Assembly (NCBI RefSeq): GCF_000284035.1
Contig: NC_016887.1
Coordinates: 4,774,001-4,838,000 of the forward strand
Reading direction: 5' to 3'
Length of the DNA: 64,000 nucleotides
From: Nocardia cyriacigeorgica GUH-2
GTDB taxonomy: Bacteria > Actinomycetota > Actinomycetes > Mycobacteriales > Mycobacteriaceae
The notes below the pieces were generated by a model. It had not been told where the DNA came from. It ran no database searches and was given only the letters and a program-made list of their open reading frames with translations. The position numbers and the translations under genes are program-made. Shown here one piece after another: positions 33,666 to 43,175 of the stretch; within the stretch, counting starts at the first letter, position 1, and each line of letters starts with the position of its first letter.

Positions 33666-34756
33666 CCGCTACCGACACGCATCTGCTGCGTCCGCACGCC
33701 GAACAGGCCTACGCCGATGAGCTGCGGGCTCTCGCCGCGGTGGACGACCGGCCGCGGCCACCGTCGTGGCGGTTGTCGCCGTGGGCGGTGGTCACCTACC
33801 TGCTCGGCGGCACCCTGGAGGACGACACGGTGATCAGCCCGAAGTACGTGGGGCCGCGCCGGTTGATGGAAGTCGCGGTGGCCACCCTGGCCACCGATCG
33901 CGCGCTACTGCTGCTCGGAGTGCCCGGTACCGCCAAAACCTGGGTGTCGGAACATCTTTCCGCCGCCATCAGCGGCGCCTCCACGCTGCTGGTGCAGGGC
34001 ACCTCGGGCACCGGCGAGGAAGCGATTCGCTACGGCTGGAATTACGCGCGCCTGCTCGCGGAAGGGCCGAGCGACGGTGCGCTGGTGCCTTCACCGGTGC
34101 TCACCGCCATGCGCACCGGTGCCATCGCCCGTATCGAGGAACTCACCCGCATCCCCTCCGACGTGCAGGACGCGCTGATCACGGTGCTGTCGGAGAAGAC
34201 GCTGCCGATCCCGGAATTGGGCGCGGAGGTGCAGGCGGCCAAGGGATTCAACGTGATCGCCACCGCCAACGATCGCGACCGCGGTGTCAACGAACTGTCC
34301 TCGGCGCTGCGGCGGCGGTTCAACACCGTGGTGCTGCCGCTGCCCGCCAGTGAGGAGGACGAGGTCGCCATCGTCACCCGACGGGTCGCCCAACTCGGGT
34401 CCGCCCTGGAGTTGCCCGAAGTACCGGCAGCGGCCGAGGAAGTGCGGCGGGTGGTGCGGATCTTCCGCGAGCTGCGCGAGGGCGTCACCGCCGACGGGCG
34501 CACGAAACTCAAGTCACCGTCGGGCACCTTGTCGACCGCCGAGGCGATCTCGGCGATCACCAATGGACTGGCGTTGTCGGCGCATTTCGGTGACGGTGTG
34601 CTGCGCGCCGGCGATGTGGCCGGCGCGGTGCTCGGTTCGGTGATCAAGGATCCGGTGGCCGACGCCGTGGTGTGGACCGAATATCTGGAGGCCGTCGTCC
34701 GGGAACGCCCCGAGTGGTCCGACTTCTATCGCGCGTGCCGCGAGGTCGGCGGATGA
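33662..34756 (+). CDS. MoxR-family AAA+ ATPase
   Basis: A 364-residue AAA+ ATPase; MoxR proteins remodel partner proteins, often with a VWA protein. Walker A is GVPGTAKT (86-93), sensor 1 is NVIATAND (197-204), and the arginine-finger region is LSSALRRRF (212-220). The Walker B position reads IARIEE (155-160), with Glu in place of the usual Asp before the catalytic Glu; this seems normal for the subfamily that travels with DUF5691. The GTG start overlaps the upstream stop by 4 nt, and the stop overlaps the DUF5682 start by 4 nt. Confidence 0.93.
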   Translation: MTATDTHLLRPHAEQAYADELRALAAVDDRPRPPSWRLSPWAVVTYLLGGTLEDDTVISPKYVGPRRLMEVAVATLATDRALLLLGVPGTAKTWVSEHLSAAISGASTLLVQGTSGTGEEAIRYGWNYARLLAEGPSDGALVPSPVLTAMRTGAIARIEELTRIPSDVQDALITVLSEKTLPIPELGAEVQAAKGFNVIATANDRDRGVNELSSALRRRFNTVVLPLPASEEDEVAIVTRRVAQLGSALELPEVPAAAEEVRRVVRIFRELREGVTADGRTKLKSPSGTLSTAEAISAITNGLALSAHFGDGVLRAGDVAGAVLGSVIKDPVADAVVWTEYLEAVVRERPEWSDFYRACREVGG

Positions 34757-37209
34757 GCGCAGCCGACCCCGACTCCGGCTCGGACGCCTCCGAACCGCGA
34801 ACGCGGGTGTTCGGGATCCGGCATCACGGCCCGGGTTCGGCGCGCTCGCTGCGGCTGGCGCTGGACCACTATCGCCCGGACACCATCGTGATCGAGGGCC
34901 CGGCCGACGCCGACCCGCTCACCGCCTACCTCGGCGATCCGAGCCTGGTGCCGCCGGTCGCCATGCTCGCCTACGTGCCGGAGGCACCCACCCGCGCCGC
35001 GTTCTGGCCGTTCGCCGAATTCTCCCCGGAGTGGCAGGCACTGCGCTACGCCACCGAACACGGTGTGCCGGTGCACTTCTGTGATCTGCCCGCCACCACC
35101 GTGCTCGCCCTGGACGCCGAGCCCGGCGACAGCATCGACCCTCTCGCAGAACTGGCCGCTGCCGCCGGCTACGACGACGCCGAACGCTGGTGGGACGCGA
35201 TCGTCGAATCCACCACCGACATCGAAACCTTCGACGCGCTCACCGAAGCGATGGGCGCGCTGCGCGACAGCATCGCCCGCCGCATCGGACCGGCGACTAC
35301 CGCGACCGATCCGCGGCAGCCGGGCGGCGGGCCTCCTCCGGGGCAGGGCGCTACGCCGGATACGAAACCAGATGCGGCCGAGCCTGTTCCGGTAACCGAT
35401 GAGGAAGGCAACGACGGGCACCACGACGCCCGGTCCAAATCGGAGTCACGCAGTACCGGCGATGACGACGACAGCAGCACCGGGACCGAGCCGACCCTGG
35501 TCGCCGCCGCACAGGGCATCGACGCCCACACACTGCGGCGCGAGGCGTACATGCGGCAGACCATCCGCAAGGTGCTGAAGGGCGGCGCCCAACGGGTCGC
35601 GATCGTATGCGGCGCCTGGCACGCCCCCGCCTTGGTGGAGCCGCTGGGTCCGGCCGCACCCGACGCCCGGCTGTTGAAAGGCCTGCCGAAGGTGAAGGCG
35701 CGGTTGACGTGGGTGCCGTGGACGCATTCGCGGTTGGCGGCGTCGTCCGGGTACGGCGCCGGGGTCACCTCCCCCGGCTGGTATCACCATCTGTTCACCG
35801 AGACCGAGCAGCCCATCCCCCGCTGGCTGACGAAGGTCGCCACCACGCTGCGCGGCCACGACCTGCCGGTGTCGAGCGCGCACATCATCGAGGCGGTGCG
35901 CCTCGCCGAAACCCTGGCGGCGCTGCGTGATCGACCGCTGGCCGGGCTCTCCGAAGTCACCGAGGCCACCCGCGCGGTGCTGTGCGACGGCGACGAGGCC
36001 ATGCTGCGGTTGATCGGCGCCGAACTCGTGGTCGGTGAGGCGCTCGGCTCGGTCCCGGCGACCACGCCGACGGTTCCGCTGGACGCCGATCTGCGGGCCC
36101 AGATCCGCACCCTGCGGTTGAAACAGCAGCCACAGGCCGCCCTCGTCGAACTCGACCTGCGCAAGGAGCGCGACCGGCTCAAATCCCGGCTGCTGCACCG
36201 GCTGCGGATCCTCGAGGTGGAGTGGGGCATCCCCACCGACAGCGACGTGCGCGCCACCGGCACCTTCCGCGAAACCTGGACCCTGCAATGGGAACCGGAA
36301 TTCGCCGTGGCGGTGATCGAGGCCTCGCGCTGGGGCACCACGGTCGCCTCCGCCGCGGAAACCAAACTCCTCGATACCGCGGACCGGGACGACCGCACCG
36401 TCGGCGACCTCACCGACGCACTCGGCCTGGCCTTGCTGGCCGATCTGGGCGGCGCGACGACCGGACTCATCGGCCGGCTGGAATCAGTGGCGGCTCTCGA
36501 TCACGACGTCACCCATCTGCTGGCCGCGCTGCCCGCCCTGGTGCGCACCCTGCGTTATGGCGATGTTCGCGGCACCGATACCGCGGCGCTCACCCACGTC
36601 GCCGACGGCATGCTCATCCGCATCTGCGCGGGCCTGCACGGCGCGGTCACCGGCCTGGATACCGACGCGGCGGTGGAATTGCGCGACCTGATCGATGCGG
36701 GACACACCGCCATCCACATCCGCGATGACACCGCGGCACGCGAGGCCTGGCTGGAGGCGCTGCACCGTATCGCCGACCGCGACGACGTGCACGGCGCGAT
36801 CGTCGGCCGCACGGTGCGGCTGCTGTGCGATGCCGGCCGCATCGATGCGGCCGAATCCGCGCGCAGGCTCGCCGCGGCGCTGTCGATCGGCAGTACCGCT
36901 GCGGCCAAAGCGGATTGGATCGACGGCTTCCTCGGCGGGCGCGGGCTGCTGCTGGTGCACGACCGCGAACTGTTACGCCTGGTCGACGACTGGCTACGCA
37001 CCCTCGACGACGACCAGTTCGTCCAGACCCTGCCGCTGTTGCGCCGCACCTTCGGCGCCTTCGAATCGGGCGAACGCCGAGCCATCGGAGCCGCCGTGCG
37101 TGACGGAGTATCGGGCGGGACAGGTGCGGCGGATGCACGGCAGCTCGACCCTGACCGCGGCGCCCGGGCGATGCGGGTGGTCGCCGACATCCTGGGAGTG
37201 GGGCCATGA
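34753..37209 (+). CDS. DUF5682 protein (EreA/ChaN-like N-terminus)
   Basis: An 818-residue protein of the operon. The N-terminal domain (VFGIRHHGPGSARSLRLAL, TIVIEGPADADPL, VHFCDLPATT) resembles the EreA/ChaN-like superfamily, whose members include metal-dependent esterases and haem-binding proteins; the HH and E residues of these motifs are the likely active-site set. An acidic, low-complexity linker of about 70 residues (near residues 200-265, including DDDDSS) separates it from AWHAPALVEPLGPA, which completes the first domain. The rest is mostly helical. No enzyme activity is known to me. ATG 34753 and the stop both form 4-nt overlaps with the neighbours. Confidence 0.87.
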   Translation: MSAADPDSGSDASEPRTRVFGIRHHGPGSARSLRLALDHYRPDTIVIEGPADADPLTAYLGDPSLVPPVAMLAYVPEAPTRAAFWPFAEFSPEWQALRYATEHGVPVHFCDLPATTVLALDAEPGDSIDPLAELAAAAGYDDAERWWDAIVESTTDIETFDALTEAMGALRDSIARRIGPATTATDPRQPGGGPPPGQGATPDTKPDAAEPVPVTDEEGNDGHHDARSKSESRSTGDDDDSSTGTEPTLVAAAQGIDAHTLRREAYMRQTIRKVLKGGAQRVAIVCGAWHAPALVEPLGPAAPDARLLKGLPKVKARLTWVPWTHSRLAASSGYGAGVTSPGWYHHLFTETEQPIPRWLTKVATTLRGHDLPVSSAHIIEAVRLAETLAALRDRPLAGLSEVTEATRAVLCDGDEAMLRLIGAELVVGEALGSVPATTPTVPLDADLRAQIRTLRLKQQPQAALVELDLRKERDRLKSRLLHRLRILEVEWGIPTDSDVRATGTFRETWTLQWEPEFAVAVIEASRWGTTVASAAETKLLDTADRDDRTVGDLTDALGLALLADLGGATTGLIGRLESVAALDHDVTHLLAALPALVRTLRYGDVRGTDTAALTHVADGMLIRICAGLHGAVTGLDTDAAVELRDLIDAGHTAIHIRDDTAAREAWLEALHRIADRDDVHGAIVGRTVRLLCDAGRIDAAESARRLAAALSIGSTAAAKADWIDGFLGGRGLLLVHDRELLRLVDDWLRTLDDDQFVQTLPLLRRTFGAFESGERRAIGAAVRDGVSGGTGAADARQLDPDRGARAMRVVADILGVGP

Positions 37210-38393
37210 ACGACACACGGCCGGACGACGATCAGCTCGACAGCGAATCCGCCACTCGCCGTTGGCGTCTGGTGCTCGGCACCGCCGCCGAAGCCGAACT
37301 CGGTGGGCTCGGTTCCGCCGACGACGCCGCCATGGACGGCGCGCTGTCCACGCTCTACGACAGCGACCCGCCTGCCGCTTCGGGCCCGCGCTCGGCCGGC
37401 CTCCAGGGTTCGGCGCCGCGAGTCGCCCGCTGGCTCGGCGACATCCGCACCTACTTCCCGTCATCGGTGGTGGAGGTGATGCAGCGCGATGCCATCGAAC
37501 GGCTGAACCTCACCCAACTGCTGCTCGAACCCGAGCTGCTCGAGGCCGTGGAACCGGATGTGCACCTGGTCGGCACACTGCTCAGCCTGAACCGGGTGAT
37601 GCCGGAAACCACCAGGTCCACCGCCCGCGCGGTGGTAGAGCAGGTGGTGCGCGATATCGAGCGGCGGATGGCGGCGCGCACCGTGGCCGCGGTGACCGGC
37701 GCGCTCGACCGGGCGGCCCGGGTAAGCCGGCCGCGGCCGCGCGATATCGACTGGGACCGCACCATCCGCAAGAACCTGGCCCACTATCTGCCCGAACAGC
37801 GCACCGTCGTCCCCGAACGCCTGGTCGGCTACGGGCGCCGCGCCAAGGCGGTGCGCCGGGACGTGGTGCTGGCCATCGACCAATCCGGGTCCATGGCCTC
37901 GAGCGTGGTGTACGCCTCGGTGTTCGGCGCGGTCCTGGCCTCCATGCGATCGCTGCGCACCTCCCTGGTCGTGTTCGACACCGAGGTGGTCGACCTGACC
38001 GAGCATCTGTCCGACCCGGTCGACGTCCTGTTCGGCACCCAGCTCGGCGGTGGCACCGATATCAACCGCGCCCTCGCCTACTGCCAGACCCTGGTCACCC
38101 GCCCCGAGGAGACCCTGTTCGTCCTGATCTCCGACCTGTACGAGGGCGGTATCCGCGACGACATGCTCCGCCGCGTCAACGCCCTGAAGGAGTCCGGCGT
38201 CCAGGTCATCGTCCTGCTCGCCCTCTCCGACGACGGCGCCCCCGCCTACGACCACGACAACGCCGCCGCCCTCGACGCCCTGGGCATCCCCGCCTTCGCC
38301 TGCACCCCCGACCGCTTCCCCGACCTGCTCGCCCTAGCCCTCAACCGCGGCGACATCCGCACCTGGGCCAACACCACCACAGGACGATCGTGA
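37206..38393 (+). CDS. VWA-domain protein partner of MoxR
   Basis: A 395-residue cytosolic protein. The C-terminal half is a von Willebrand A domain with a complete metal-ion-dependent adhesion site: DQSGSM (225-230), the Thr/Asp of GGGTDIN (281-287) and the Asp of LISDLYEGG (about 310). The N-terminal half (YFPSSVVEVMQRDAIERLNL, RSTARAVVEQVVRDIERRM) is helical and conserved in this family. VWA proteins bind metal and present clients to MoxR ATPases. The ATG overlaps the DUF5682 stop, and the stop overlaps the next start. Confidence 0.93.
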   Translation: MNDTRPDDDQLDSESATRRWRLVLGTAAEAELGGLGSADDAAMDGALSTLYDSDPPAASGPRSAGLQGSAPRVARWLGDIRTYFPSSVVEVMQRDAIERLNLTQLLLEPELLEAVEPDVHLVGTLLSLNRVMPETTRSTARAVVEQVVRDIERRMAARTVAAVTGALDRAARVSRPRPRDIDWDRTIRKNLAHYLPEQRTVVPERLVGYGRRAKAVRRDVVLAIDQSGSMASSVVYASVFGAVLASMRSLRTSLVVFDTEVVDLTEHLSDPVDVLFGTQLGGGTDINRALAYCQTLVTRPEETLFVLISDLYEGGIRDDMLRRVNALKESGVQVIVLLALSDDGAPAYDHDNAAALDALGIPAFACTPDRFPDLLALALNRGDIRTWANTTTGRS

Positions 38394-39688
38394 CCGATAA
38401 CGAACTGCCACTGCCGCCGAACCCATGGCCGGACTGGCTGCCGGAACCATTTGTGTTCTCCGACCAACCACCGCTGCCCGGGATGCCGGAACCTGGCGAG
38501 GGGCTCGCGATGGTTGCGCCCATGCCGCGGCCGTATTCACCTCTGGCGAGCATTCCCCCGGCCACGTTCCCGATCGCGCACGGGTGCCTGCTCGGCGGCG
38601 CAGTCGGTGACGCGCTCGGTGCCACGGTGGAGAATCTGACACTCGGCGAGATCCGGGAACGGTACGGGCGGTGCGGGTTTCGCGGCAAGGTGGCCGAGTA
38701 CAGCAATCAGCCGACGGAGTTCACCGGGCGGACCTCGGAGGAAAGCCAGCTCGCGTTGCTGATGGTCGATGCGATGATCCGCAGCAGCGTCCGAGCCCGG
38801 GAACGCGGTACCGGTGGGCCGACGATCGCGATCTTCCAGTCGCTGTGCCTGGAATGGCTACGATCGCAGGTCGATTCGGTCGCCGAGCAAGACTATCCGC
38901 CCTACGGCGCCCTGCTGGACCTGCCCGCCATCGCCGAGCGGCGGGGCGCCTCCCGCACCGTCCTGAACGCGCTGTGGGCGGCGGCCGAGCGCAGGGAGCC
39001 GCGCCGGCCCCTCGGCACCACCACCGCACCGATCAACGACTCCAAAGGTTCCGCGTGCGCGGTTCGCGTGGCCTCCTGCGGTTTCCTGCCCACCCTGACG
39101 TCCTCGTTCGAACTCGCCTGCGACGCCGCCGCCCTGACCCACGGCCATCCGAGCGGCTGGCTCGCCGCCGGAGCCTTCGCCGCGATCATTTCGGGTCTGT
39201 GGACCGGACACGACCTCGGCACCGCGGTGGACCGGGCACGCACGGAACTTGCCCGGCACGACCATCACCGCGAGGTATCGGAAGCACTCGCGCAGGCGGT
39301 GCGCTTGTCAGGCCGTGGGGAACCAACCGCCGAGCGGCTGGAATCGCTGGGTGCCGGATGGACCGCACCGGAAGCGCTCGCGATGGCGACCTACGCCGCG
39401 CTGTCTGCGGAGTCGGGAGGTGGGACGACCCAGCAGATCGTCCAGCGCGGCCTGCGCCTGGCGGTGAATCATTCCGGCGACAGCGATGCGACCGGGGCGA
39501 TGTGCGGAAATCTGCTCGGCGCCCGCTACGGCTATCAGGGCATACCCGAGGATTGGGCCGGGGCGTGCGAAGTCGCCGGTCCCGTCTGGGATCTCGCGCA
39601 TGATTTCAGCATCGAGTTCGGCCCGCGCCCGCCCACGGATGGCAGCGGTTATATGGATTACGGCTGGATGGCCAGGTATCACAGCTGA
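38390..39688 (+). CDS. ADP-ribosylglycohydrolase (DraG/ARH family)
   Basis: A 432-residue protein. After a Pro-rich stretch of about 58 residues comes the ARH fold: HGCLLGGAVGDALGATVE opens it, and NHSGDSDATGAMCGNLLGARYG (GDSD at 363-366) supplies the C-terminal metal ligands. The N-terminal metal motif, usually T-D-D-T, reads TSEES (115-119): both acids become Glu and the Thr becomes Ser, so metal binding is plausible but not certain. Members remove ADP-ribose from proteins or nucleic acids. The GTG 38390 start overlaps the VWA stop by 4 nt, which ties it to the MoxR system. The target is unknown. Confidence 0.88.
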   Translation: MTDNELPLPPNPWPDWLPEPFVFSDQPPLPGMPEPGEGLAMVAPMPRPYSPLASIPPATFPIAHGCLLGGAVGDALGATVENLTLGEIRERYGRCGFRGKVAEYSNQPTEFTGRTSEESQLALLMVDAMIRSSVRARERGTGGPTIAIFQSLCLEWLRSQVDSVAEQDYPPYGALLDLPAIAERRGASRTVLNALWAAAERREPRRPLGTTTAPINDSKGSACAVRVASCGFLPTLTSSFELACDAAALTHGHPSGWLAAGAFAAIISGLWTGHDLGTAVDRARTELARHDHHREVSEALAQAVRLSGRGEPTAERLESLGAGWTAPEALAMATYAALSAESGGGTTQQIVQRGLRLAVNHSGDSDATGAMCGNLLGARYGYQGIPEDWAGACEVAGPVWDLAHDFSIEFGPRPPTDGSGYMDYGWMARYHS

Positions 39689-39694
39689 GTTGGC

Positions 39695-39719
39695 CGGCGA
39701 CGGCCCGGAGCCGTCGCCG
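39695..39719. terminator. bidirectional hairpin after the MoxR operon
   Basis: CGGCGACGGC and GCCGTCGCCG pair over 10 bp around a 5-nt loop, between the ADP-ribosylglycohydrolase stop and the facing ABC permease stop. Confidence 0.75.
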
Positions 39720-39727
39720 ACCAGCAC

Positions 39728-42310
39728 CTACAAATCCGCGATGGCCGCCAGTGGCGGGGTCCGGGCCGCGCGCACCGCAGGCCAGAGCGCCGCGAGGACA
39801 CCCACCACCGCCGAGCCGATCAGCATCAGCACCAGTTGGCCCCAGGGGACGGCGATCTGGTCGAGGCCGAGGTCGCGGAGGGTGCGCAGGAATCCGACGC
39901 CGAGGCCGAGACCGAGGATGGCGCCGACGATGGCGCCGAAGACCGCGATGAGCATGGACTCCAGGTAGATGGTGCGGCGCACCTGGGCGCGCTGGGTACC
40001 GACGGCGCGCAGCATGCCGATCTCGCGGCGACGCTCCACCACCGACAGCGCCAGGGTGTTCACGATGCCGAGGATGGCGATCACCACCGCGAGCGCGAGC
40101 AGGCCGTACAGGATGGCGAGCATGGTGTTGATCTGCCTGCCCTGCGCGCCCTTGAACTCCTCCCGGTCCTGCACCTGGACCAGCGACGCCTCGGTGGTCT
40201 GATCCGAGCCGGACTCGTCGGCGCCGAACACCGATTGCACGGTGGCCTGCTCCAGGTCCGTGCGCATGGTGGCCAGATCCGCACCGGGCTCGGCGGCCAC
40301 CAGGGCCAGCACGTTGACGCGCATAGTGGGCGGCATGACCTGGTCGAACACGGCAGGCGCGACGACGAGCGGGCCCATCAGCGGCGACTTCCGGTAGATA
40401 CCGGCCACGGTGACCGGGATCTGCTTCTTGTCCATGCTGGTGAGCTCGATCCGCTGACCGGCGCTCAGATCATGTTCGGCCGCTTCGTCTTCGGCGACGA
40501 GGATGTCGCGCTCACCGAGGGTGCCGGTGCCGCTGAGGATGTCGTAGTTCAGCACCCGGTCCAGCGGGCCGTCGGGTGAGGTGCCGAATTCCTCGTCGTC
40601 GCCGATCTTCACGCCGACGCCACGAATCGCGACGACTTCGTCCACTCCGGGAACCTGACGCGCGGCCTCCACAGCGGGCGCGGGCACGCCGATCGACTGC
40701 GGCCCGCCCATTTGCGGACCGGCCAGCACGTAGTCGGCCGCGACGCCCTTGTCCACCAGCACGCCGACGCTGGCCTTCGCGGAGGCGCCGAGCATGCCGA
40801 TGGCCGAGACCAGCATCAGCCCGAGGGTGAGCGCGAAGGCCGTCGCCGCGGTCCGGCGTGGATTGCGCACGGCGTTGTTGCGCGCCATCGCACCGATCGG
40901 ACCGAACGGGCGCAGCAACAGCCCGAGTCCACCCACCACCGGCCGCGACAGCGCGGGCGAGGCGAGCAGCACCGCGAAGATCAACCCCAGCGCGCCGACG
41001 CCGACGGTCGCCGCGGCCGTTCCGCCGGTCGACTGGGCGCCGACCACCACCAGCACCACCCCGGCCACCGCGAGCGCGAGCCCCAGCCAGGTGCGGACCC
41101 GCAATGATTCATCGGCCGAGGCGAACTCCTCACGCATAGCCTGCACCGGCGGGATCTTCGCCGCCCGCCGCGCCGGCGCGTACGCGCTGACCATGGTGAC
41201 GAGCAGGCCGACCAGCAGCCCGACCAGAATCGTGCGCGGCAGCACCGTCATCGAACCGGTCGGCAATCCGAGGTCGAACGCGTTGAGCACCGCCGACAAC
41301 CCGAAGGCCAGCGCGACCCCGGCCACCAACCCGATGACGCTGCCGATCACACCGATCACCAGCGCCTCCACGACCACCGACCGGCCCACCTGCTGACTGC
41401 TCGCCCCGATGGCACGCAACAGCGCGAGTTCACGCAGCCGCTGGGCCACGATCATGGAGAAGGTGTTGTAGATGATGAACGTGCCCACGATCAGCGCGAT
41501 CGCGCCGAAGGCGAGCAGGAAGTAGTTGATGAAGTTGAGCGCCTCGGAGATCTCGGCCTTCATCTCGGCGCGGACCTGCTCGCCGTTCTGCACCTTGAAG
41601 TCGGGGAACGCGATGGCGATCCGGTCGCGCAGTTCGTCGCCGGGGATGCCCTGGGCCGCGACGTCCACGTGCGCGACGTGTTTGCCGTCGGTGAACAGCG
41701 CGCGGGCCTGGCTGTCCTCGAACAGCAATCCGATGAATCCGCCGGTATCGGCGGCGACGTCGTAGATGCCGGTCAGCGTGACGTCGACGGTGCCCTGCGA
41801 CGGGACCAGGATTTTGGTACGGTCGCCCACCTCGAGTCCGGCGCGTTCGGCACCTCCGGTGTTCAGCGCGATCTCGCCGGGACGCGACGGCGGCGTGCCC
41901 GCGACGAACTGCTCGGGCTCGGCGATCGCCCGCTCCGGCGGCAGATAGGACTCGCCCCAGCTCGGCGCACCGCCGGTCTGCACGGCCTTCTTGCCCTCCG
42001 GGTCGAGCAGCACCACCGGCCCGCTCACGCTCGGCGCGATGGCGCGCACGCCGTCCATGGCGGCGATCTTGTCCACCACCTCCTGCGGCACACCCAGCGA
42101 CTGCCGTTCCTCCGGGCTGACGCGCACGTCCACACCTTTGGCCTCGTCGGCGAAGATGCCGTCGAAGGTGCGCTGCAAGGTGTCGGTGAAGACGAACGAG
42201 CCCGCGATGAACGCCGTGCCGAGCACCACCGACAGCAGGGTGAGCGCCAGGCGCACCTTGTGCGCGGCGAGATTGCGCAAGGCGACCTTGCGCATCGGGT
42301 TGCCCGCCAT
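39728..42310 (-). CDS. ABC transporter permease, FtsX/MacB type
   Basis: An 860-residue membrane protein with two FtsX-type halves. It has an N-terminal helix (LALTLLSVVLGTAFIAGSFV), a large extracytoplasmic domain to about residue 255, and three helices around 258-375. A central helix pair follows, then a second external domain, and three C-terminal helices end the protein. MacB-like permeases use ATP to drive outward transport or mechanical work on envelope substrates such as lipids, peptides or lipoproteins. ATG 42310 shares one base with the stop of the ATPase gene; GTG 42313 is an alternative. The cargo is unknown. Confidence 0.92.
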   Translation of the reverse strand: MAGNPMRKVALRNLAAHKVRLALTLLSVVLGTAFIAGSFVFTDTLQRTFDGIFADEAKGVDVRVSPEERQSLGVPQEVVDKIAAMDGVRAIAPSVSGPVVLLDPEGKKAVQTGGAPSWGESYLPPERAIAEPEQFVAGTPPSRPGEIALNTGGAERAGLEVGDRTKILVPSQGTVDVTLTGIYDVAADTGGFIGLLFEDSQARALFTDGKHVAHVDVAAQGIPGDELRDRIAIAFPDFKVQNGEQVRAEMKAEISEALNFINYFLLAFGAIALIVGTFIIYNTFSMIVAQRLRELALLRAIGASSQQVGRSVVVEALVIGVIGSVIGLVAGVALAFGLSAVLNAFDLGLPTGSMTVLPRTILVGLLVGLLVTMVSAYAPARRAAKIPPVQAMREEFASADESLRVRTWLGLALAVAGVVLVVVGAQSTGGTAAATVGVGALGLIFAVLLASPALSRPVVGGLGLLLRPFGPIGAMARNNAVRNPRRTAATAFALTLGLMLVSAIGMLGASAKASVGVLVDKGVAADYVLAGPQMGGPQSIGVPAPAVEAARQVPGVDEVVAIRGVGVKIGDDEEFGTSPDGPLDRVLNYDILSGTGTLGERDILVAEDEAAEHDLSAGQRIELTSMDKKQIPVTVAGIYRKSPLMGPLVVAPAVFDQVMPPTMRVNVLALVAAEPGADLATMRTDLEQATVQSVFGADESGSDQTTEASLVQVQDREEFKGAQGRQINTMLAILYGLLALAVVIAILGIVNTLALSVVERRREIGMLRAVGTQRAQVRRTIYLESMLIAVFGAIVGAILGLGLGVGFLRTLRDLGLDQIAVPWGQLVLMLIGSAVVGVLAALWPAVRAARTPPLAAIADL

Positions 42311-43086
42311 CACTTGGTCTCCAGCGCCTTCATCCGGTCCAGCACCGATTCGGCGGTGGGACCGCGCAATTCGTCGACGATGCGGCCGTCGGCGAGGAAA
42401 ACGACGCGGTCGGCGAAGGAAGCGGCGTGCGGGTCGTGGGTGACGACGACGACCGTCTGCCCGAATTCGTCGACCGCCGTGCGCAGGATCGACAGCACCT
42501 CACCGGAGGAGCGCGAGTCCAGGTTGCCGGTCGGTTCGTCGCCGAAGATGATCTCCGGTTTGCCCGCCAGCGCCCGCGCGCAGGCCACCCGCTGCTGCTG
42601 CCCGCCGGACAGTTCGCTGGGCCGGTGGGTCAGCCGGTCGGTGAGGCCGAGCCGGTCGAGCACGGTGTCGAGCCACTGCTGGTCGGGGGCGCGTCCGGCG
42701 ATATCGAGCGGCAGGGTGATGTTCTCCAGCGCCGTCAGCGTGGGGACCAGGTTGAACGCCTGGAACACGAACCCGATGCGGTCACGCCGCAGCCGCGTCA
42801 TCTGCTTGTCCGACAGTTCGTTCAGCGCGGTGTCACCGATGCGCACCGTGCCCGAGCTGGCGCTGTCCAGCCCGGCCAGGCAGTGCATGAGAGTGGATTT
42901 GCCGGAGCCGGACGGTCCCATGATCGCGGTGAATTCGCCCTTGACGAATTCGGCCGACACCGAATCCAGCGCGGTGACCTGGGTGTCTCCGGTCCCGTAC
43001 ACCTTGGTCAGGTCTTCGGCGGTGGCCGCGACGACGGCCGGAGCCTGCGTCTGGGCCTGGTCGATGCCAACGGCGTGCGAGGTCAT
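42310..43086 (-). CDS. ABC transporter ATPase, LolD/MacB type
   Basis: The 258-residue ATPase partner of the FtsX-type permease. Walker A is GPSGSGKST, the signature is LSGGQQQRVACARAL, Walker B is IIFGDEPTGNLDS, and the switch His is in VVVVTHDPHAA. ALAGKPEIIFGDEPTGNLDS is the hallmark of the LolD/MacB class. ATG 43086 is preceded by the kinase gene stop, 89 bp away, on the same strand. Confidence 0.95.
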   Translation of the reverse strand: MTSHAVGIDQAQTQAPAVVAATAEDLTKVYGTGDTQVTALDSVSAEFVKGEFTAIMGPSGSGKSTLMHCLAGLDSASSGTVRIGDTALNELSDKQMTRLRRDRIGFVFQAFNLVPTLTALENITLPLDIAGRAPDQQWLDTVLDRLGLTDRLTHRPSELSGGQQQRVACARALAGKPEIIFGDEPTGNLDSRSSGEVLSILRTAVDEFGQTVVVVTHDPHAASFADRVVFLADGRIVDELRGPTAESVLDRMKALETK

Positions 43087-43175
43087 GGTGACCAGTCTGT
43101 CGGCGTTCGCGCCGTCGCGCCATCGGGGAATCCACCCAGACCCCGGGGATGACCCGGGGAATCGCTCGCCTGCGG

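Noticed and set aside
36695..39688. 997-codon frame that would give the ADP-ribosylglycohydrolase a huge N-terminal extension
   Set aside because: The extension is out of frame with the DUF5682 and VWA genes and Arg/Pro-rich; GTG 38390 with a 4-nt overlap is the natural start.
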